Shown here piece by piece: positions 25,266 to 33,079 of a stretch of 49,035 bases of DNA (position 1 is the stretch's first letter; the number at the start of each line of letters is the position of its first letter). The notes under the pieces are model-generated. The model was not told the DNA's origin and did not search any database. It saw nothing but the letters and a program-made list of their open reading frames with translations. The translations under genes were made by a program, and so were the position numbers. The DNA is from a virus: positions 1 through 49,035 of IMG/VR virus record IMGVR_UViG_3300037628_000105, one strand, 5' to 3'.

Positions 25266-25462
25266 TGCTCTAAATCCTTATCTTTATTCGGAGCATAGTC
25301 TGGGTCATGCGCTCGCTTCTTAAAATAATCCTTAAGCATACTCCCCATCTTCTCTAACATTTCATCAACACTTGATACGGATGTGATATATGCTTCAAGT
25401 CGATCCAGATTATCATCTATGGTAATACTGACATTTATCGGTCGATCCCGATCTTTAGACAT
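25259..25462 (-). CDS. Hypothetical protein
   Basis: 67 aa from ATG 25462, which has GGAAGG seven bases upstream; a start 20 codons earlier lies inside the neighbouring gene without a site. Contains RDRPINVSITIDDNLDRLEA and a helical SVDEMLEKMGSMLKDYF, then a charged tail. Not recognised. Confidence 0.6.
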   Translation of the reverse strand: MSKDRDRPINVSITIDDNLDRLEAYITSVSSVDEMLEKMGSMLKDYFKKRAHDPDYAPNKDKDLEQW

Positions 25463-25934
25463 TTTTCCCTTCCTCTGTATAGCCACCCAAGACACCGCAG
25501 ATAACTTCAATCGCCTCATCAAGTGTATTCAATACCCATCCCGACATACCATCGAGTACCGGATGAGCTAAGACAATAGGATCATCGGAGACCAAGATGG
25601 TCTGTTTATTGATGAAGTGGGCCCCAGCTAGTTCACACATAGTGCCCCAGGAGTGTCTACCACCCTCCGGAGGTGTAGGGATGTAGGCCAGGGTCATATC
25701 GGTATTACGAACATCATAAACATTCTTGGAACCGATAGCCCGAGCGGTCCCGAACTTAGGATCAGGGCCGCTAGCTGGGTATATCTCTCCTGTAATAGGT
25801 TCGCAACGGAGCGGTGAGACACCACGAACCCCCGCTTTAGCGATCTTTTCGGCTACGTATACCCGCCAATCGTTAGCCTCGCTATCGGTACAGCCAACAA
25901 TAGGTCCGGCCAAATAAACCGTCGGCTTAGTCAT
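25455..25934 (-). CDS. Nucleoside 2-deoxyribosyltransferase-like protein
   Basis: 159 aa. TVYLAGPIVGCTDSEANDWR at the N-terminus, SPLRCEPITG, KNVYDVRNTDMTLAYIP and SWGTMCELAGAHFINKQTIL follow the Rossmann-like 2-deoxyribosyltransferase family. The Asp in RNTDM and the Glu in MCELAGA sit where catalytic residues are expected. Likely nucleotide salvage or modification. GAGGAG before the start; overlaps both neighbours. Confidence 0.75.
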   Translation of the reverse strand: MTKPTVYLAGPIVGCTDSEANDWRVYVAEKIAKAGVRGVSPLRCEPITGEIYPASGPDPKFGTARAIGSKNVYDVRNTDMTLAYIPTPPEGGRHSWGTMCELAGAHFINKQTILVSDDPIVLAHPVLDGMSGWVLNTLDEAIEVICGVLGGYTEEGKNV

Positions 25935-26367
25935 TTACGAGCTCCTCTGGGTTCCGTGGTAATCCAGCGAGTACCTCATCTTCTAGCTTCTCGGTCTCTT
26001 CATCTTGAGTGGCTACGACTTCAAGTTTCGGGGCAGCAGCATCCTCAGCTTCCATCTGTGCTTTTTGAATGTCAATCCACTGATCTCGTAAGATAGTATC
26101 GAACCCTTTGAACCCCTCCAGATCACCATTTTGAACGAGCGCCATTGTCTCAATATGCGACAGCAACCTCCCGAATATCTCAAACTTCATACAGTCCAAG
26201 ACACCCATCACTCCGTTCAGGGAGGTGTAACTGAGGCCCTGTGACTTAAGATAGTTCAGGACACCGGTAGTCAATACAAAGTTCAACTCACAGACATCCT
26301 TCGGTATAGCGACAACACTAGTACCGACAAGTTCCGTGCGTCGCTCTTCATCGTTAATATATGGCAT
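25927..26367 (-). CDS. Conserved phage protein (DUF6899-like)
   Basis: 146 aa. MPYINDEERRTEL, CELNFVLTTGVLNYLKSQGL, GVMGVLDCMKFEIFGRLL and VQNGDLEGF reproduce a conserved phage family often found among replication genes. The C-terminal 50 residues are acidic and probably disordered. Function unknown. Confidence 0.65.
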   Translation of the reverse strand: MPYINDEERRTELVGTSVVAIPKDVCELNFVLTTGVLNYLKSQGLSYTSLNGVMGVLDCMKFEIFGRLLSHIETMALVQNGDLEGFKGFDTILRDQWIDIQKAQMEAEDAAAPKLEVVATQDEETEKLEDEVLAGLPRNPEELVND

Positions 26368-27131
26368 TATCTATATTCCTTCTTCATCGTATGCATTGAT
26401 ACCCAAGCCGGATCATAGACCCCATCACATACATCCTTCTTATGGATTACGCCTCTCCACCAGAGTTCATTAGCTTCACCAGCGAAATCAGCCTCGTAGT
26501 CCTGGTACACACCAGCCACTAGGCCCATGATATGACGACCACGAGCTGCTGTACGGTTACAGAAGTCAGTTACATGCGAGTGACCGGCAGTACATGACTG
26601 ATATTGTTTAGAGAGAAGTTGATAGGCTGGGTGCATACCTCCAATGGGCCTTCCCATAATGCCTGATGTAAAGTAGTGGGAGTAAGCAACACCATCTGCG
26701 GTAAACACTCCGGGTGTACTACCACGATAAGGAACGAACTCCCATCCGAAGTCTTCATACCCCAAATCGTCCAGTCCAATGATCCCTTCGAGTTGGTTAG
26801 CATCTGAACTGATGGCTCGCTCGATCCGGTGTTCATGGTTACCCTCAAGCATAACGAACCGGGGCAGTTTCTTTTTCCGCTTCTTGATTTCATGAAAGAA
26901 CCGATCCTGTGCGTCGATGGCACTCTCAACATCTTTGATATATCTCCGTCCCTCATATCCTTTAGTTCCCTTATCGTAAGAACAGAGACTCGGCATGTCA
27001 GCCCAGTCACCAAGCATAATAACGGTGTGGGGTTGTAGGTCAGCGACAAGCTTTCCAAGCCAAGTGAAGCGCTCGTTGTGGAACTCGGGGCTACAGTGCG
27101 CGTCCGGGATAATCAAATAGTCTTTAGTCAT
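26367..27131 (-). CDS. Calcineurin-like metallophosphoesterase
   Basis: 254 aa with all metallophosphoesterase metal motifs: PDAHCSPEFH (DxH), MLGDWADMPS (GDxxD), LEGNHEHR (GNHE), a His in VAYSHYFTSG and AGHSHVTD (GHxH). Phage members of this family hydrolyse phosphodiesters or nucleotides; the substrate here is unknown. GAGGTCC before ATG. Confidence 0.85.
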   Translation of the reverse strand: MTKDYLIIPDAHCSPEFHNERFTWLGKLVADLQPHTVIMLGDWADMPSLCSYDKGTKGYEGRRYIKDVESAIDAQDRFFHEIKKRKKKLPRFVMLEGNHEHRIERAISSDANQLEGIIGLDDLGYEDFGWEFVPYRGSTPGVFTADGVAYSHYFTSGIMGRPIGGMHPAYQLLSKQYQSCTAGHSHVTDFCNRTAARGRHIMGLVAGVYQDYEADFAGEANELWWRGVIHKKDVCDGVYDPAWVSMHTMKKEYR

Positions 27132-27516
27132 AGGACCTCCTATAGTTTAGTAGCTGTACTATTACATGGGCACTGTCGCCTAGTAACCCTAAAGCACGGT
27201 TACAAGGGCTACATAGAAGTCCCCTTACTTCTCCCGTTTCGTGATTGTGATCGACCTGTGCTCCATATTGCCCTTTCTTAGCCGCCAATAGGATAGGGTC
27301 CCGACTACAAACAGCGCACTGGCTATCTTGAGTAATAAACATACTCTCATAGTCATCCCACGTCATATGATACTTACTCTTCAACCACGTAGCACGCTGC
27401 TCCTGTAGTGATTTCGCATTCCATCGTCTCTTACTGGCCTCGCCCTCACAAACGTGACACCAACAAGTATGAGGATACCTTGTTTCATGCTTACCGCATT
27501 TAGAGTACATCCGCAT
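27124..27516 (-). CDS. Recombination endonuclease VII-like (T4 gp49 family)
   Basis: 130 aa. Zinc and catalytic region: SQCAVCSRD (CxxC), QVDHNHETGEVRGLLCSPCN (DHNH plus second CxxC) and RALGLLGDS, diagnostic for endonuclease VII/His-Me finger nucleases that resolve branched DNA before packaging. An additional CxxC (CWCHVCEGE) lies in the N-terminal 25 residues. No gp3-type T7 resolvase is seen, so this probably fills that role. Confidence 0.85.
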   Translation of the reverse strand: MRMYSKCGKHETRYPHTCWCHVCEGEASKRRWNAKSLQEQRATWLKSKYHMTWDDYESMFITQDSQCAVCSRDPILLAAKKGQYGAQVDHNHETGEVRGLLCSPCNRALGLLGDSAHVIVQLLNYRRSYD

Positions 27517-27767
27517 CAGTGTACCGCCTTACTTGGACTGCTTTGAAAGAGAAGCGGATCATATTCGATCTCATTCATATCGAGGAGAGTAAGGAATGCG
27601 GTAAATACGTCTGCTCGATACTCTCCCGGAACATTATCCATAACCCCCTCCATATACATAAGGCCCGTACGGCTAGTATTCCCCGCTTCATCGGTGTGAT
27701 CACAATAGGTTTCGAGTAAGTGATTAGCTACCCCTTTAACCTTATCCTCGTTGTCGTCTGGCAACAT
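27516..27767 (-). CDS. Hypothetical protein
   Basis: 83 aa from ATG 27767, with AAAGGAG eight bases upstream; a longer start 29 codons earlier lies inside the upstream HNH gene. Helical, acidic, with NHLLETYCDHTDEAG and a DVFTAFLTLLDMNEI helix. Not recognised. Confidence 0.6.
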   Translation of the reverse strand: MLPDDNEDKVKGVANHLLETYCDHTDEAGNTSRTGLMYMEGVMDNVPGEYRADVFTAFLTLLDMNEIEYDPLLFQSSPSKAVH

Positions 27768-28170
27768 TACGGCTCCTTTCGTCTTTAGTCTTAGCTGAAT
27801 GGCACTCATGACAAAGGATTTGTAGACCATCCGCCTCACAGAACATACGATCAACTAAGCTATCCCATGAAGTAAACCCAATATCCGGGTCAATGACAGG
27901 ATGAATGTGATCCACTACAGCGTTGTCAACTCTCCGCTTCTTACCTACTGGGGCAGGGAGACTAGCCGGTACATTGTGTGACTTCCTCCCATACCCCGCA
28001 CACTCGTAGATGCCACGAGCCTTTCGGGCCTTCTTCTTGACCTGCCATTTAGGTCCCCATCTACTGGACGCAGCCCGCAACGCACTCTTAATGAATGAGT
28101 GGAAGCGGGCCTCAGTCCATTGTCCGTTGTTATATAGTTTCTTTATTGGCTTGGGCAGCGTCGCCTCCAT
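27742..28170 (-). CDS. HNH endonuclease with a degenerate zinc site
   Basis: 142 aa from ATG 28170. Contains WTEARFHSFIKSALRAASSR, VDHIHPVIDPDIGFTSWDS (catalytic DHI), MFCEADGLQILCHECHSAKT (CxxC-type knuckle) and KDER. The N-terminal half of the zinc ribbon reads YECAGYGRKSH, where relatives usually have CxxC, so one ligand seems replaced by Tyr. Weak ribosome site, so the start is uncertain. Possibly a mobile nuclease. Confidence 0.7.
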   Translation of the reverse strand: MEATLPKPIKKLYNNGQWTEARFHSFIKSALRAASSRWGPKWQVKKKARKARGIYECAGYGRKSHNVPASLPAPVGKKRRVDNAVVDHIHPVIDPDIGFTSWDSLVDRMFCEADGLQILCHECHSAKTKDERSRNVARRQRG

Positions 28171-28513
28171 CAGGATTGAGAATAAAGAGATAGACGGATT
28201 TGCCGAGGTCTTCGTTAAGGTATTCAAACACGGCAATCCTATCACCCTCAAAATCGGTAGTAGTTGGTGTAATCTGTTTCGTCAGACTTCTCCAGTTTGA
28301 CACCAGAGTAGCCTCTGGATATGGTTTGCATATCCCTGTCTGAATGGCAAGCTGCGAAGTATAGGGAAGTTTTTCCATGGCTTCTTCAAAAATTATTAGC
28401 GCAATCTTCTCGTCATTACATACAAGGAACAGTGTAGGTTGTTCAGCCCTTGCCTGTGCAATTGGGAAGATTACAAACAACGAGAGGAGTAGCGATATCA
28501 TTAGTTTCTTCAT
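28130..28513 (-). CDS. Secreted or periplasmic protein with signal peptide
   Basis: 127 aa from ATG 28513, with GGAG six bases upstream; two ATGs lie just before. Residues 1-23 (KKLMISLLLSLFVIFPIAQA) form a textbook Sec signal peptide with an ARA cleavage site before EQP. The mature part has two Cys (VCND, GICKPYPEA). An exported phage protein inside a replication operon could act on the envelope or block superinfection; this is inference. Confidence 0.65.
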   Translation of the reverse strand: MKKLMISLLLSLFVIFPIAQARAEQPTLFLVCNDEKIALIIFEEAMEKLPYTSQLAIQTGICKPYPEATLVSNWRSLTKQITPTTTDFEGDRIAVFEYLNEDLGKSVYLFILNPDGGDAAQANKETI

Positions 28514-28640
28514 CATCATCTCCATCTAATGGGTACTCGTCTCCGAGTAGGAAATTAACGTGTTCGTAAGATAGCTCGAATTCCCCTGTTATTGTGCGGG
28601 GCTTCTCACCCGCGCTTGGTATGAAGAAGCGGCATAATGA
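28443..28640 (-). pseudogene. Coding-like frame without a start codon
   Basis: A 66-codon open frame that reads like protein (GEKPRTITGEFELSYEHVNF, then LLGDEYPLDGDDDEE) but has no ATG, GTG or TTG start. A 9-codon ORF starting ATG 28632 (MPLLHTKRG) ends at TGA one base out of frame right where this frame becomes protein-like. Its 3' part overlaps the signal-peptide gene. Options: broken gene, sequencing error, or +1 frameshift at GGG-TGA. Confidence 0.4.
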
Positions 28641-28739
28641 TCACGGCTTCTTATTCGGGGCATACTCCCCTAGCCGGTCGCGAACCGGACCATCCTCTTT
28701 ATTCCGTTTGACCGACTTGCCACAGCTCCGGTGATCCAT
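28641..28739 (-). CDS. Micro-ORF, 32 aa basic protein
   Basis: Starts at ATG 28739 inside the 3' end of the exonuclease gene. Sequence includes CGKSVKRNKEDGPVRDRLGE and ends YAPNKKP. AGGCGG lies about 12 bases upstream. The composition is protein-like, but nothing else supports it. Confidence 0.35.
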   Translation of the reverse strand: MDHRSCGKSVKRNKEDGPVRDRLGEYAPNKKP

Positions 28740-29493
28740 CAGCGTTCAGCCGCCTAGTCATCCACAGGAGCCTCCCCTGCTCTAGCAACATCTCCTCCCA
28801 ATCATCAAGAGAGGCTTCCCTGTATGCGTCGATCACGGCGTCCATATACTCCTGGGTGCCATTGCACTCCTTCAGGATATTGAACGCCCCAACCGGCCCA
28901 CACTTAGGCAAACCTGGGATATTATCTACAGTATCTCCTGTCAAGATCTGAGAACAGAAGAATGGGAACCCAGTTCCTCTAATCTTTTTCTTCTCATCCA
29001 AATAAAGATGGCCTTCCGTGGTGATAAGGGCGGGTCCGAATGACGGTTGCATTCCGAGTTCCCAACTGTAGAGCCAGCCAGGAACTTGACGAAGGTCCTT
29101 ATCTCTAGAGACAATGATCGTGTCCTCATCCGCAACATGATCAATAGCCAACTGATCATCAGCCTCCAAGTATGTTACGATGGTGGCATTCAGGTCATGA
29201 ACCATATGGGCGGTCAGATTATCGAAGTGCCAAGGCTTCTTACTAGGGCGGGTCCCCTTATATGGCTTGGTCTTAGCTAGATCGAAGCGGAACGTCCTTC
29301 CCTCGGTTATGTAGAGTTGCATTTCATCGGCTTCACATGCGTACTTAATCGTCGCTAGACGGGCATGTAGGAGGTTCTGAACATAGGGCCAAGGAGGGAG
29401 CGCATCGACATCTCCCCATATCGCCTTGATCCCAGTCTCGGAAGCGAAGCCAAGCTCGTAGCGCAACACGTCAGCATCAATCAGGGCTTTCAT
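28699..29493 (-). CDS. 5'-3' exonuclease (T7 gp6 / FEN-type)
   Basis: 264 aa from ATG 29493, chosen because it overlaps the upstream stop (ATGA); a GTG four codons earlier is possible. Acidic active-site blocks of PIN/FEN nucleases: ALIDADVLRYE, LEADDQLAIDH, TIIVSRDKDLRQVPGW, and a helix-hairpin-helix-like QILTGDTVDNIPGLPKCGPV. Expected to remove RNA primers and degrade host DNA. Confidence 0.85.
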   Translation of the reverse strand: MKALIDADVLRYELGFASETGIKAIWGDVDALPPWPYVQNLLHARLATIKYACEADEMQLYITEGRTFRFDLAKTKPYKGTRPSKKPWHFDNLTAHMVHDLNATIVTYLEADDQLAIDHVADEDTIIVSRDKDLRQVPGWLYSWELGMQPSFGPALITTEGHLYLDEKKKIRGTGFPFFCSQILTGDTVDNIPGLPKCGPVGAFNILKECNGTQEYMDAVIDAYREASLDDWEEMLLEQGRLLWMTRRLNADGSPELWQVGQTE

Positions 29494-29684
29494 CTTTCGT
29501 CCCACTTGATAAAGACCTTATACGCGCCAGCGGTATCTTCAGAGAAGAGTACCTCGACCCCTCCTCCTACAAAAGGCACCTCCGGGTAGGTTTCCCGAAC
29601 ACCATTGAGAAGTAATGTCTTCACTTCACCGTTTGGGATTTCGATAGTGTGTTGTTTACGGGGGGTAGTGGTTCTTTTCTGCAT
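29490..29684 (-). CDS. Hypothetical protein
   Basis: 64 aa from ATG 29684, seven bases after AGGAGG; an in-frame TTG at 29690 is too close to that site. Basic N-terminus (KRTTTPRKQHTIEIPNGEV) and a beta-rich C-terminus (VEVLFSEDTAGAYKVFIKW). Between the exonuclease and the presumed ssDNA-binding gene. Confidence 0.6.
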   Translation of the reverse strand: MQKRTTTPRKQHTIEIPNGEVKTLLLNGVRETYPEVPFVGGGVEVLFSEDTAGAYKVFIKWDER

Positions 29685-29696
29685 CCGCAATCCTCC

Positions 29697-30377
29697 TTAA
29701 TAGGGGTTCTCACTGTCCCCGGCTTCGGCCTCTTTAGGCGGACTGCTTTCAGTAGTGCTTTTGCCAGGGCTGTCATCTCCAACCTCCTTCAAGAGCTTCT
29801 CCAGCTTAGAGCTAGCAAACTCAATGTTGCTAACGATCTTCTTCTTCAAGAACTCCGGAAGCTTAAGGAACACCGCGATATCCGGATCATCCAGGCTGAA
29901 GAAGTAGGGCTCATGGACTAGTGGCTGCTTCTGGAGCGGGTCCTTAGCACGCATGGGAGAGATGCCACTGATGTTCTCCCATACACCGTTACCCTCCTTC
30001 TTAGGATTATGGACAACGGTGACCATACAGGCAGCACCGAGACACTTGATTAGATCACCCTTATGCTGACCAGTGGGATCGAGCGCCTTGTATCGACTAG
30101 TGGACTTAGCCTTGTCCGCTTCAGGGCCGTACATAGCCATCTGTTCCGTCAACCAACGAGGCTTGTCCTCAAGATCATTACCGTCCTCGTCCTTCAAGAA
30201 CTCATCCAAGAACTCGTAGGTGAAGGCCACCTCGTTACGAGGGTCCTTCTTCTCGCCCTTGTACTCCTGAACGTGCATCCCGAGATCAACGATACCTACC
30301 ACCTTGGCAGGATACGCACCAGGATCGAGCGGCTCACGAGACCCGCCACCGCTATGACTGTTTAGGTTTAACGACAT
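29697..30377 (-). CDS. Presumed single-stranded DNA-binding protein
   Basis: 226 aa. The N-terminal region REPLDPGAYPAKVVGIVDLG and FTYEFLDEFLKD and the ISPMRAKDPLQKQPLVHEPY block match phage proteins usually annotated as SSB. The C-terminal 35 residues are disordered and acidic, ending EAGDSENPY, the usual partner-docking tail of SSBs. Position among exonuclease, polymerase and primase genes supports the role. Confidence 0.65.
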   Translation of the reverse strand: MSLNLNSHSGGGSREPLDPGAYPAKVVGIVDLGMHVQEYKGEKKDPRNEVAFTYEFLDEFLKDEDGNDLEDKPRWLTEQMAMYGPEADKAKSTSRYKALDPTGQHKGDLIKCLGAACMVTVVHNPKKEGNGVWENISGISPMRAKDPLQKQPLVHEPYFFSLDDPDIAVFLKLPEFLKKKIVSNIEFASSKLEKLLKEVGDDSPGKSTTESSPPKEAEAGDSENPY

Positions 30378-30608
30378 TTAGTTTCCTTCCTTATTAAATG
30401 CTGGCAACATACCAGTGTCATCGTTTAATTGCTCCAACTCTTCTCGCTCACCAAGGAACCTACAGTAGTAGCACTTACCCTCCTTGTTAAACTCTGAAGC
30501 AGGGTACCCATTATTGACAAGCCATTCTTCTATTGGTTTATTCTCAGGGTTATCATAGGGCTTTGGGAAACCGAATTTCCACCCTGAAGGCGGATCAATT
30601 AGGAGCAT
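30378..30608 (-). CDS. Small CxxC protein
   Basis: 76 aa. Begins MLLIDPPSGWKFGFPKPYDN, includes IEEWLVNNGYP and GKCYYCRFLGE, then an acidic tail. Looks like a conserved small phage protein of unknown function. Ribosome site AAGGA upstream; start overlaps the previous stop by one base. Confidence 0.65.
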   Translation of the reverse strand: MLLIDPPSGWKFGFPKPYDNPENKPIEEWLVNNGYPASEFNKEGKCYYCRFLGEREELEQLNDDTGMLPAFNKEGN

Positions 30609-30829
30609 TACTTATCCTTCCTACCTTGTAATTCATACCCTCTAGCACCAGGATCATAAGCAGTACCCGCCTGTTCATGTGAGATCAGGGTCACTCGCTT
30701 ATGAAACATCTCCCGAGCATCCTTGTAATAGGAACTCTGCTCAAATGACCTTCGCTTCCCGGATCTCTCCCACATTTGCAAGGCTTCCGTCCTCTCCATG
30801 CTCTCCCACCAATCTGCTGAAAATACCAT
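30608..30829 (-). CDS. Hypothetical protein, start uncertain
   Basis: 73 aa from ATG 30829, AAGGAA ten bases upstream. SADWWESMERTEALQMWERS reads as folded protein; the rest is charged with SYYKDAREMFHKR. The first 89 bases overlap another frame (30741-30926) that is also coding-like, so either the start is further in (MERTEAL) or the two frames belong to one protein joined by a frameshift. Confidence 0.55.
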   Translation of the reverse strand: MVFSADWWESMERTEALQMWERSGKRRSFEQSSYYKDAREMFHKRVTLISHEQAGTAYDPGARGYELQGRKDK

Positions 30830-30926
30830 TTGTCGTTTCCTTAGCGCGGTTCATAAGTTTTCGTCTACTCATACGGCGTAATTCTTCTGCGGTATATCCA
30901 ATCAGGGTACCCTTAACCCGGGTCAC
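30741..30926 (-). CDS. Hypothetical basic protein, GTG start
   Basis: 61 aa from GTG 30926, which overlaps the upstream TGA (GTGA) and has GGAGG seven bases before it. TLIGYTAEELRRMSRRKLMN is a basic helix. After RAKETTNGIF the frame becomes less protein-like exactly where the +1 frame opens. May be the true N-terminus of the next gene's product. Confidence 0.45.
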   Translation of the reverse strand: MTRVKGTLIGYTAEELRRMSRRKLMNRAKETTNGIFSRLVGEHGEDGSLANVGEIREAKVI

Positions 30927-31054
30927 TCTCCAACCTCCCATGCAAGCAGCGCTCTAACTTCGAGTAGATCTTGCTGCTCATTACCGCGTACCTGATCTAC
31001 GGCCACGTCAACAGCGTTGATGAGGATTTTAATCTGTTCATCAGTGAGTATCAT
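30923..31054 (-). CDS. Small helical protein
   Basis: 43 aa from ATG 31054 with AAGGAG five bases upstream; the longer in-frame start at 31114 lies deep in the polymerase gene. Mostly one helix: TDEQIKILINAVDVAVDQVR and LLEVRALLAWEV. Overlaps the polymerase stop and the next GTG start. Confidence 0.55.
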   Translation of the reverse strand: MILTDEQIKILINAVDVAVDQVRGNEQQDLLEVRALLAWEVGE

Positions 31055-32909
31055 ACCAACTCCTTCCGATGGTATAGTCTCCTTCGTGGGGGCAAGCAAT
31101 GTTGTAATATTCACCGGCCCATGTAATCGCCTTCGAGGCTAGTGCCCCCGCTTCCTCAGCGATACTGGGATGGCATTCCCATTGCCATTCATCGTGATAC
31201 CAGATAACAGTACCCCACATTTCCTTATAGGGCCAACGCTGGTTCATCCACTTGTGCCAGATGTTATACGCGGCACTCATCATCACGGCTTCGTCGCTCT
31301 GCAAGAAATAGCACAATATCATATGAGGGCTCTCAACCAGAATGGGCCTACCGTCCAATCCCCTGATCCAGCCGTCGCTGTACTCCATACGATTGTAACG
31401 CTTATTGAACCACTTCTTAGCTGACCTACGCCACTCCTCTGTAGCATCATCGATCAGCTTCTTGAGGCCGGGCAGCTCATTGAGGTAGCGTTCCTTCAAG
31501 GCTTTACCGTCAGCTGCTGTCCCATCGACAACTTGTCCGATCTTCGCATCGCCAGCTCCAAAGATAAAACCGTAGAAAAAATTCTTAGCTCTACTACGAC
31601 TAGGCGCACCCGACCGCTGTTGATTAAAACTATGTAGATCGGTCCAAAGGACCGCTCTGGTAAAATCTTCATCTCCCATCCTCGCTGCTAATTGCCTGAT
31701 CTGATTACCCTTACTGTCACACCCTACTAATACCCATCCCGGCTTGGCTATGAAGATCGAGCGCATCCATTTGGCAAAGAAGGCGTTGGAGTGTGGAGAG
31801 GGGACGTTAACTATTCCTGAGTGTTTTGCTCGCCCTGTTGTGGCCAATCCTGTAACGCGCGAAGGTATCCGACCATCGGGCCGTATAGTTGCCTTCCACC
31901 CTTCGATAATACCGCGCCTAGCCTTGCACTGTACCCGCTTGGCAACAAGTTTTCCAAGGCCTCCGCTAATTCCCTCGAAGGGGTCATCCTTACTGAGCTT
32001 AGGAGATGTCCGTTGTTTGGCATTGTTTGTATTCCACTCTGCTGGTTCCCATCCGATATCTAGTAGGAAGTCTTTGACCTCCTTGTTCTTATCTAGATCA
32101 ACAGGACGAAAGTTGATACGAGAGAAAGGACCGCCAACATGGCGATAAGCACCATCTCCGAGATCGCTATCGTCAAGCCACCTCTCAACTGACAGTGAGT
32201 AGCTACCATCTTTCTTAAATGGTTTTTTAACCCAACCATATTCCCCCTCCTTCTTTGTCTCCTTGATCTCTACTACAAGAGGCAACCTAGGCCCGACCCG
32301 ATGATCAATCCGTACAATCCAACGATTAAGGGTATCAAGGCACTTTGCCATGTAAGGTTGGTCCACCATCCACCCGTATTCTTCTTGGTTCTGGAGGTTC
32401 TCAAAGAGCTTGAAGTTAAGGCGGTGCGCCTGCTCCCAGCCTTCCCCACGTCCTTCCGCTTGAAGGGCACTATAGGTGAGTTCAAGGATGAGAACGTCCT
32501 CGGTACATCGGTGTAGCATGGCATCGGAAAACTTACTCCAATCCTCATGCTCTGGTTTCCCCCTACCCACACGATATCCCCAGGCCGCGAGTGAATGTGG
32601 ACTACACTTTCCGGCATTAGGCGGAACCTTACGCTTCGGTCTCTGGAACCTTGACACCAACAAGGTGTCGTACTTCTCACCCTTGTACTCCCACCCGAAC
32701 ACCTTTCGCAATGCTGGAAAGTCAAATCCGATACCATTATGTGTTACCACTCTATCATATTGCTCCAACTTCGGGAGCATGTGATGGACTGTATCAGGAG
32801 TGTATTGGAAAACCTCCTGCGTTTCCAAGTCCTTAATGACACCGCACCAGACACGGGTGAGGTCAGGCAGGAAGCCATCCGTTTCACAATCGAAGAACGC
32901 TGTACTCAT
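31041..32909 (-). CDS. Family A DNA polymerase (T7 gp5-like)
   Basis: 622 aa replicative polymerase. The 3'-5' exonuclease motifs are FFDCETDG (5-12), VVTHNGIGFDFPALR and HRCTEDVLILELTY. Polymerase motif A is VGCDSKGNQIRQLAARM, motif B RSRAKNFFYGFIFGAGDAKIG-type O helix, motif C WYHDEWQWE. T7 has Glu (DASGLELR, residue 480) where this protein has Gln; that residue is the sugar steric gate in this family. The O-helix keeps a Tyr at the T7 Y526 position. Weak ribosome site; TAATGA overlap with the upstream gene. Confidence 0.93.
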   Translation of the reverse strand: MSTAFFDCETDGFLPDLTRVWCGVIKDLETQEVFQYTPDTVHHMLPKLEQYDRVVTHNGIGFDFPALRKVFGWEYKGEKYDTLLVSRFQRPKRKVPPNAGKCSPHSLAAWGYRVGRGKPEHEDWSKFSDAMLHRCTEDVLILELTYSALQAEGRGEGWEQAHRLNFKLFENLQNQEEYGWMVDQPYMAKCLDTLNRWIVRIDHRVGPRLPLVVEIKETKKEGEYGWVKKPFKKDGSYSLSVERWLDDSDLGDGAYRHVGGPFSRINFRPVDLDKNKEVKDFLLDIGWEPAEWNTNNAKQRTSPKLSKDDPFEGISGGLGKLVAKRVQCKARRGIIEGWKATIRPDGRIPSRVTGLATTGRAKHSGIVNVPSPHSNAFFAKWMRSIFIAKPGWVLVGCDSKGNQIRQLAARMGDEDFTRAVLWTDLHSFNQQRSGAPSRSRAKNFFYGFIFGAGDAKIGQVVDGTAADGKALKERYLNELPGLKKLIDDATEEWRRSAKKWFNKRYNRMEYSDGWIRGLDGRPILVESPHMILCYFLQSDEAVMMSAAYNIWHKWMNQRWPYKEMWGTVIWYHDEWQWECHPSIAEEAGALASKAITWAGEYYNIACPHEGDYTIGRSWYDTH

Positions 32910-33079
32910 TAATCAAGGCTTTCATTTGTCAATATCACTACGGTACTATCAAACTCCATACCCGTAATTTCAAACGGCTCCCCTATAACCCCTTGACAAT
33001 CTAAATATACATCCTCAGCCTTTACTATGGCGTCGGAATGAAGCGCTTGAAGTTGGTTTATCATCTCTTTTACCGTCAT
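32909..33079 (-). CDS. Small MTVK-family protein (copy 1)
   Basis: 56 aa from ATG 33079 behind AGGAAGG. MTVKEMINQLQALHSDAIVK, then EDVYLDCQG and a beta-rich ITGMEFDSTVVILTN. Copy 2 at 34402-34557 has the same MTVK-start, D-(V/I)Y and ITGM/IGGM blocks, so the two are paralogues. Function unknown. Overlaps the sigma-like gene by 65 bases in another frame. Confidence 0.6.
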   Translation of the reverse strand: MTVKEMINQLQALHSDAIVKAEDVYLDCQGVIGEPFEITGMEFDSTVVILTNESLD

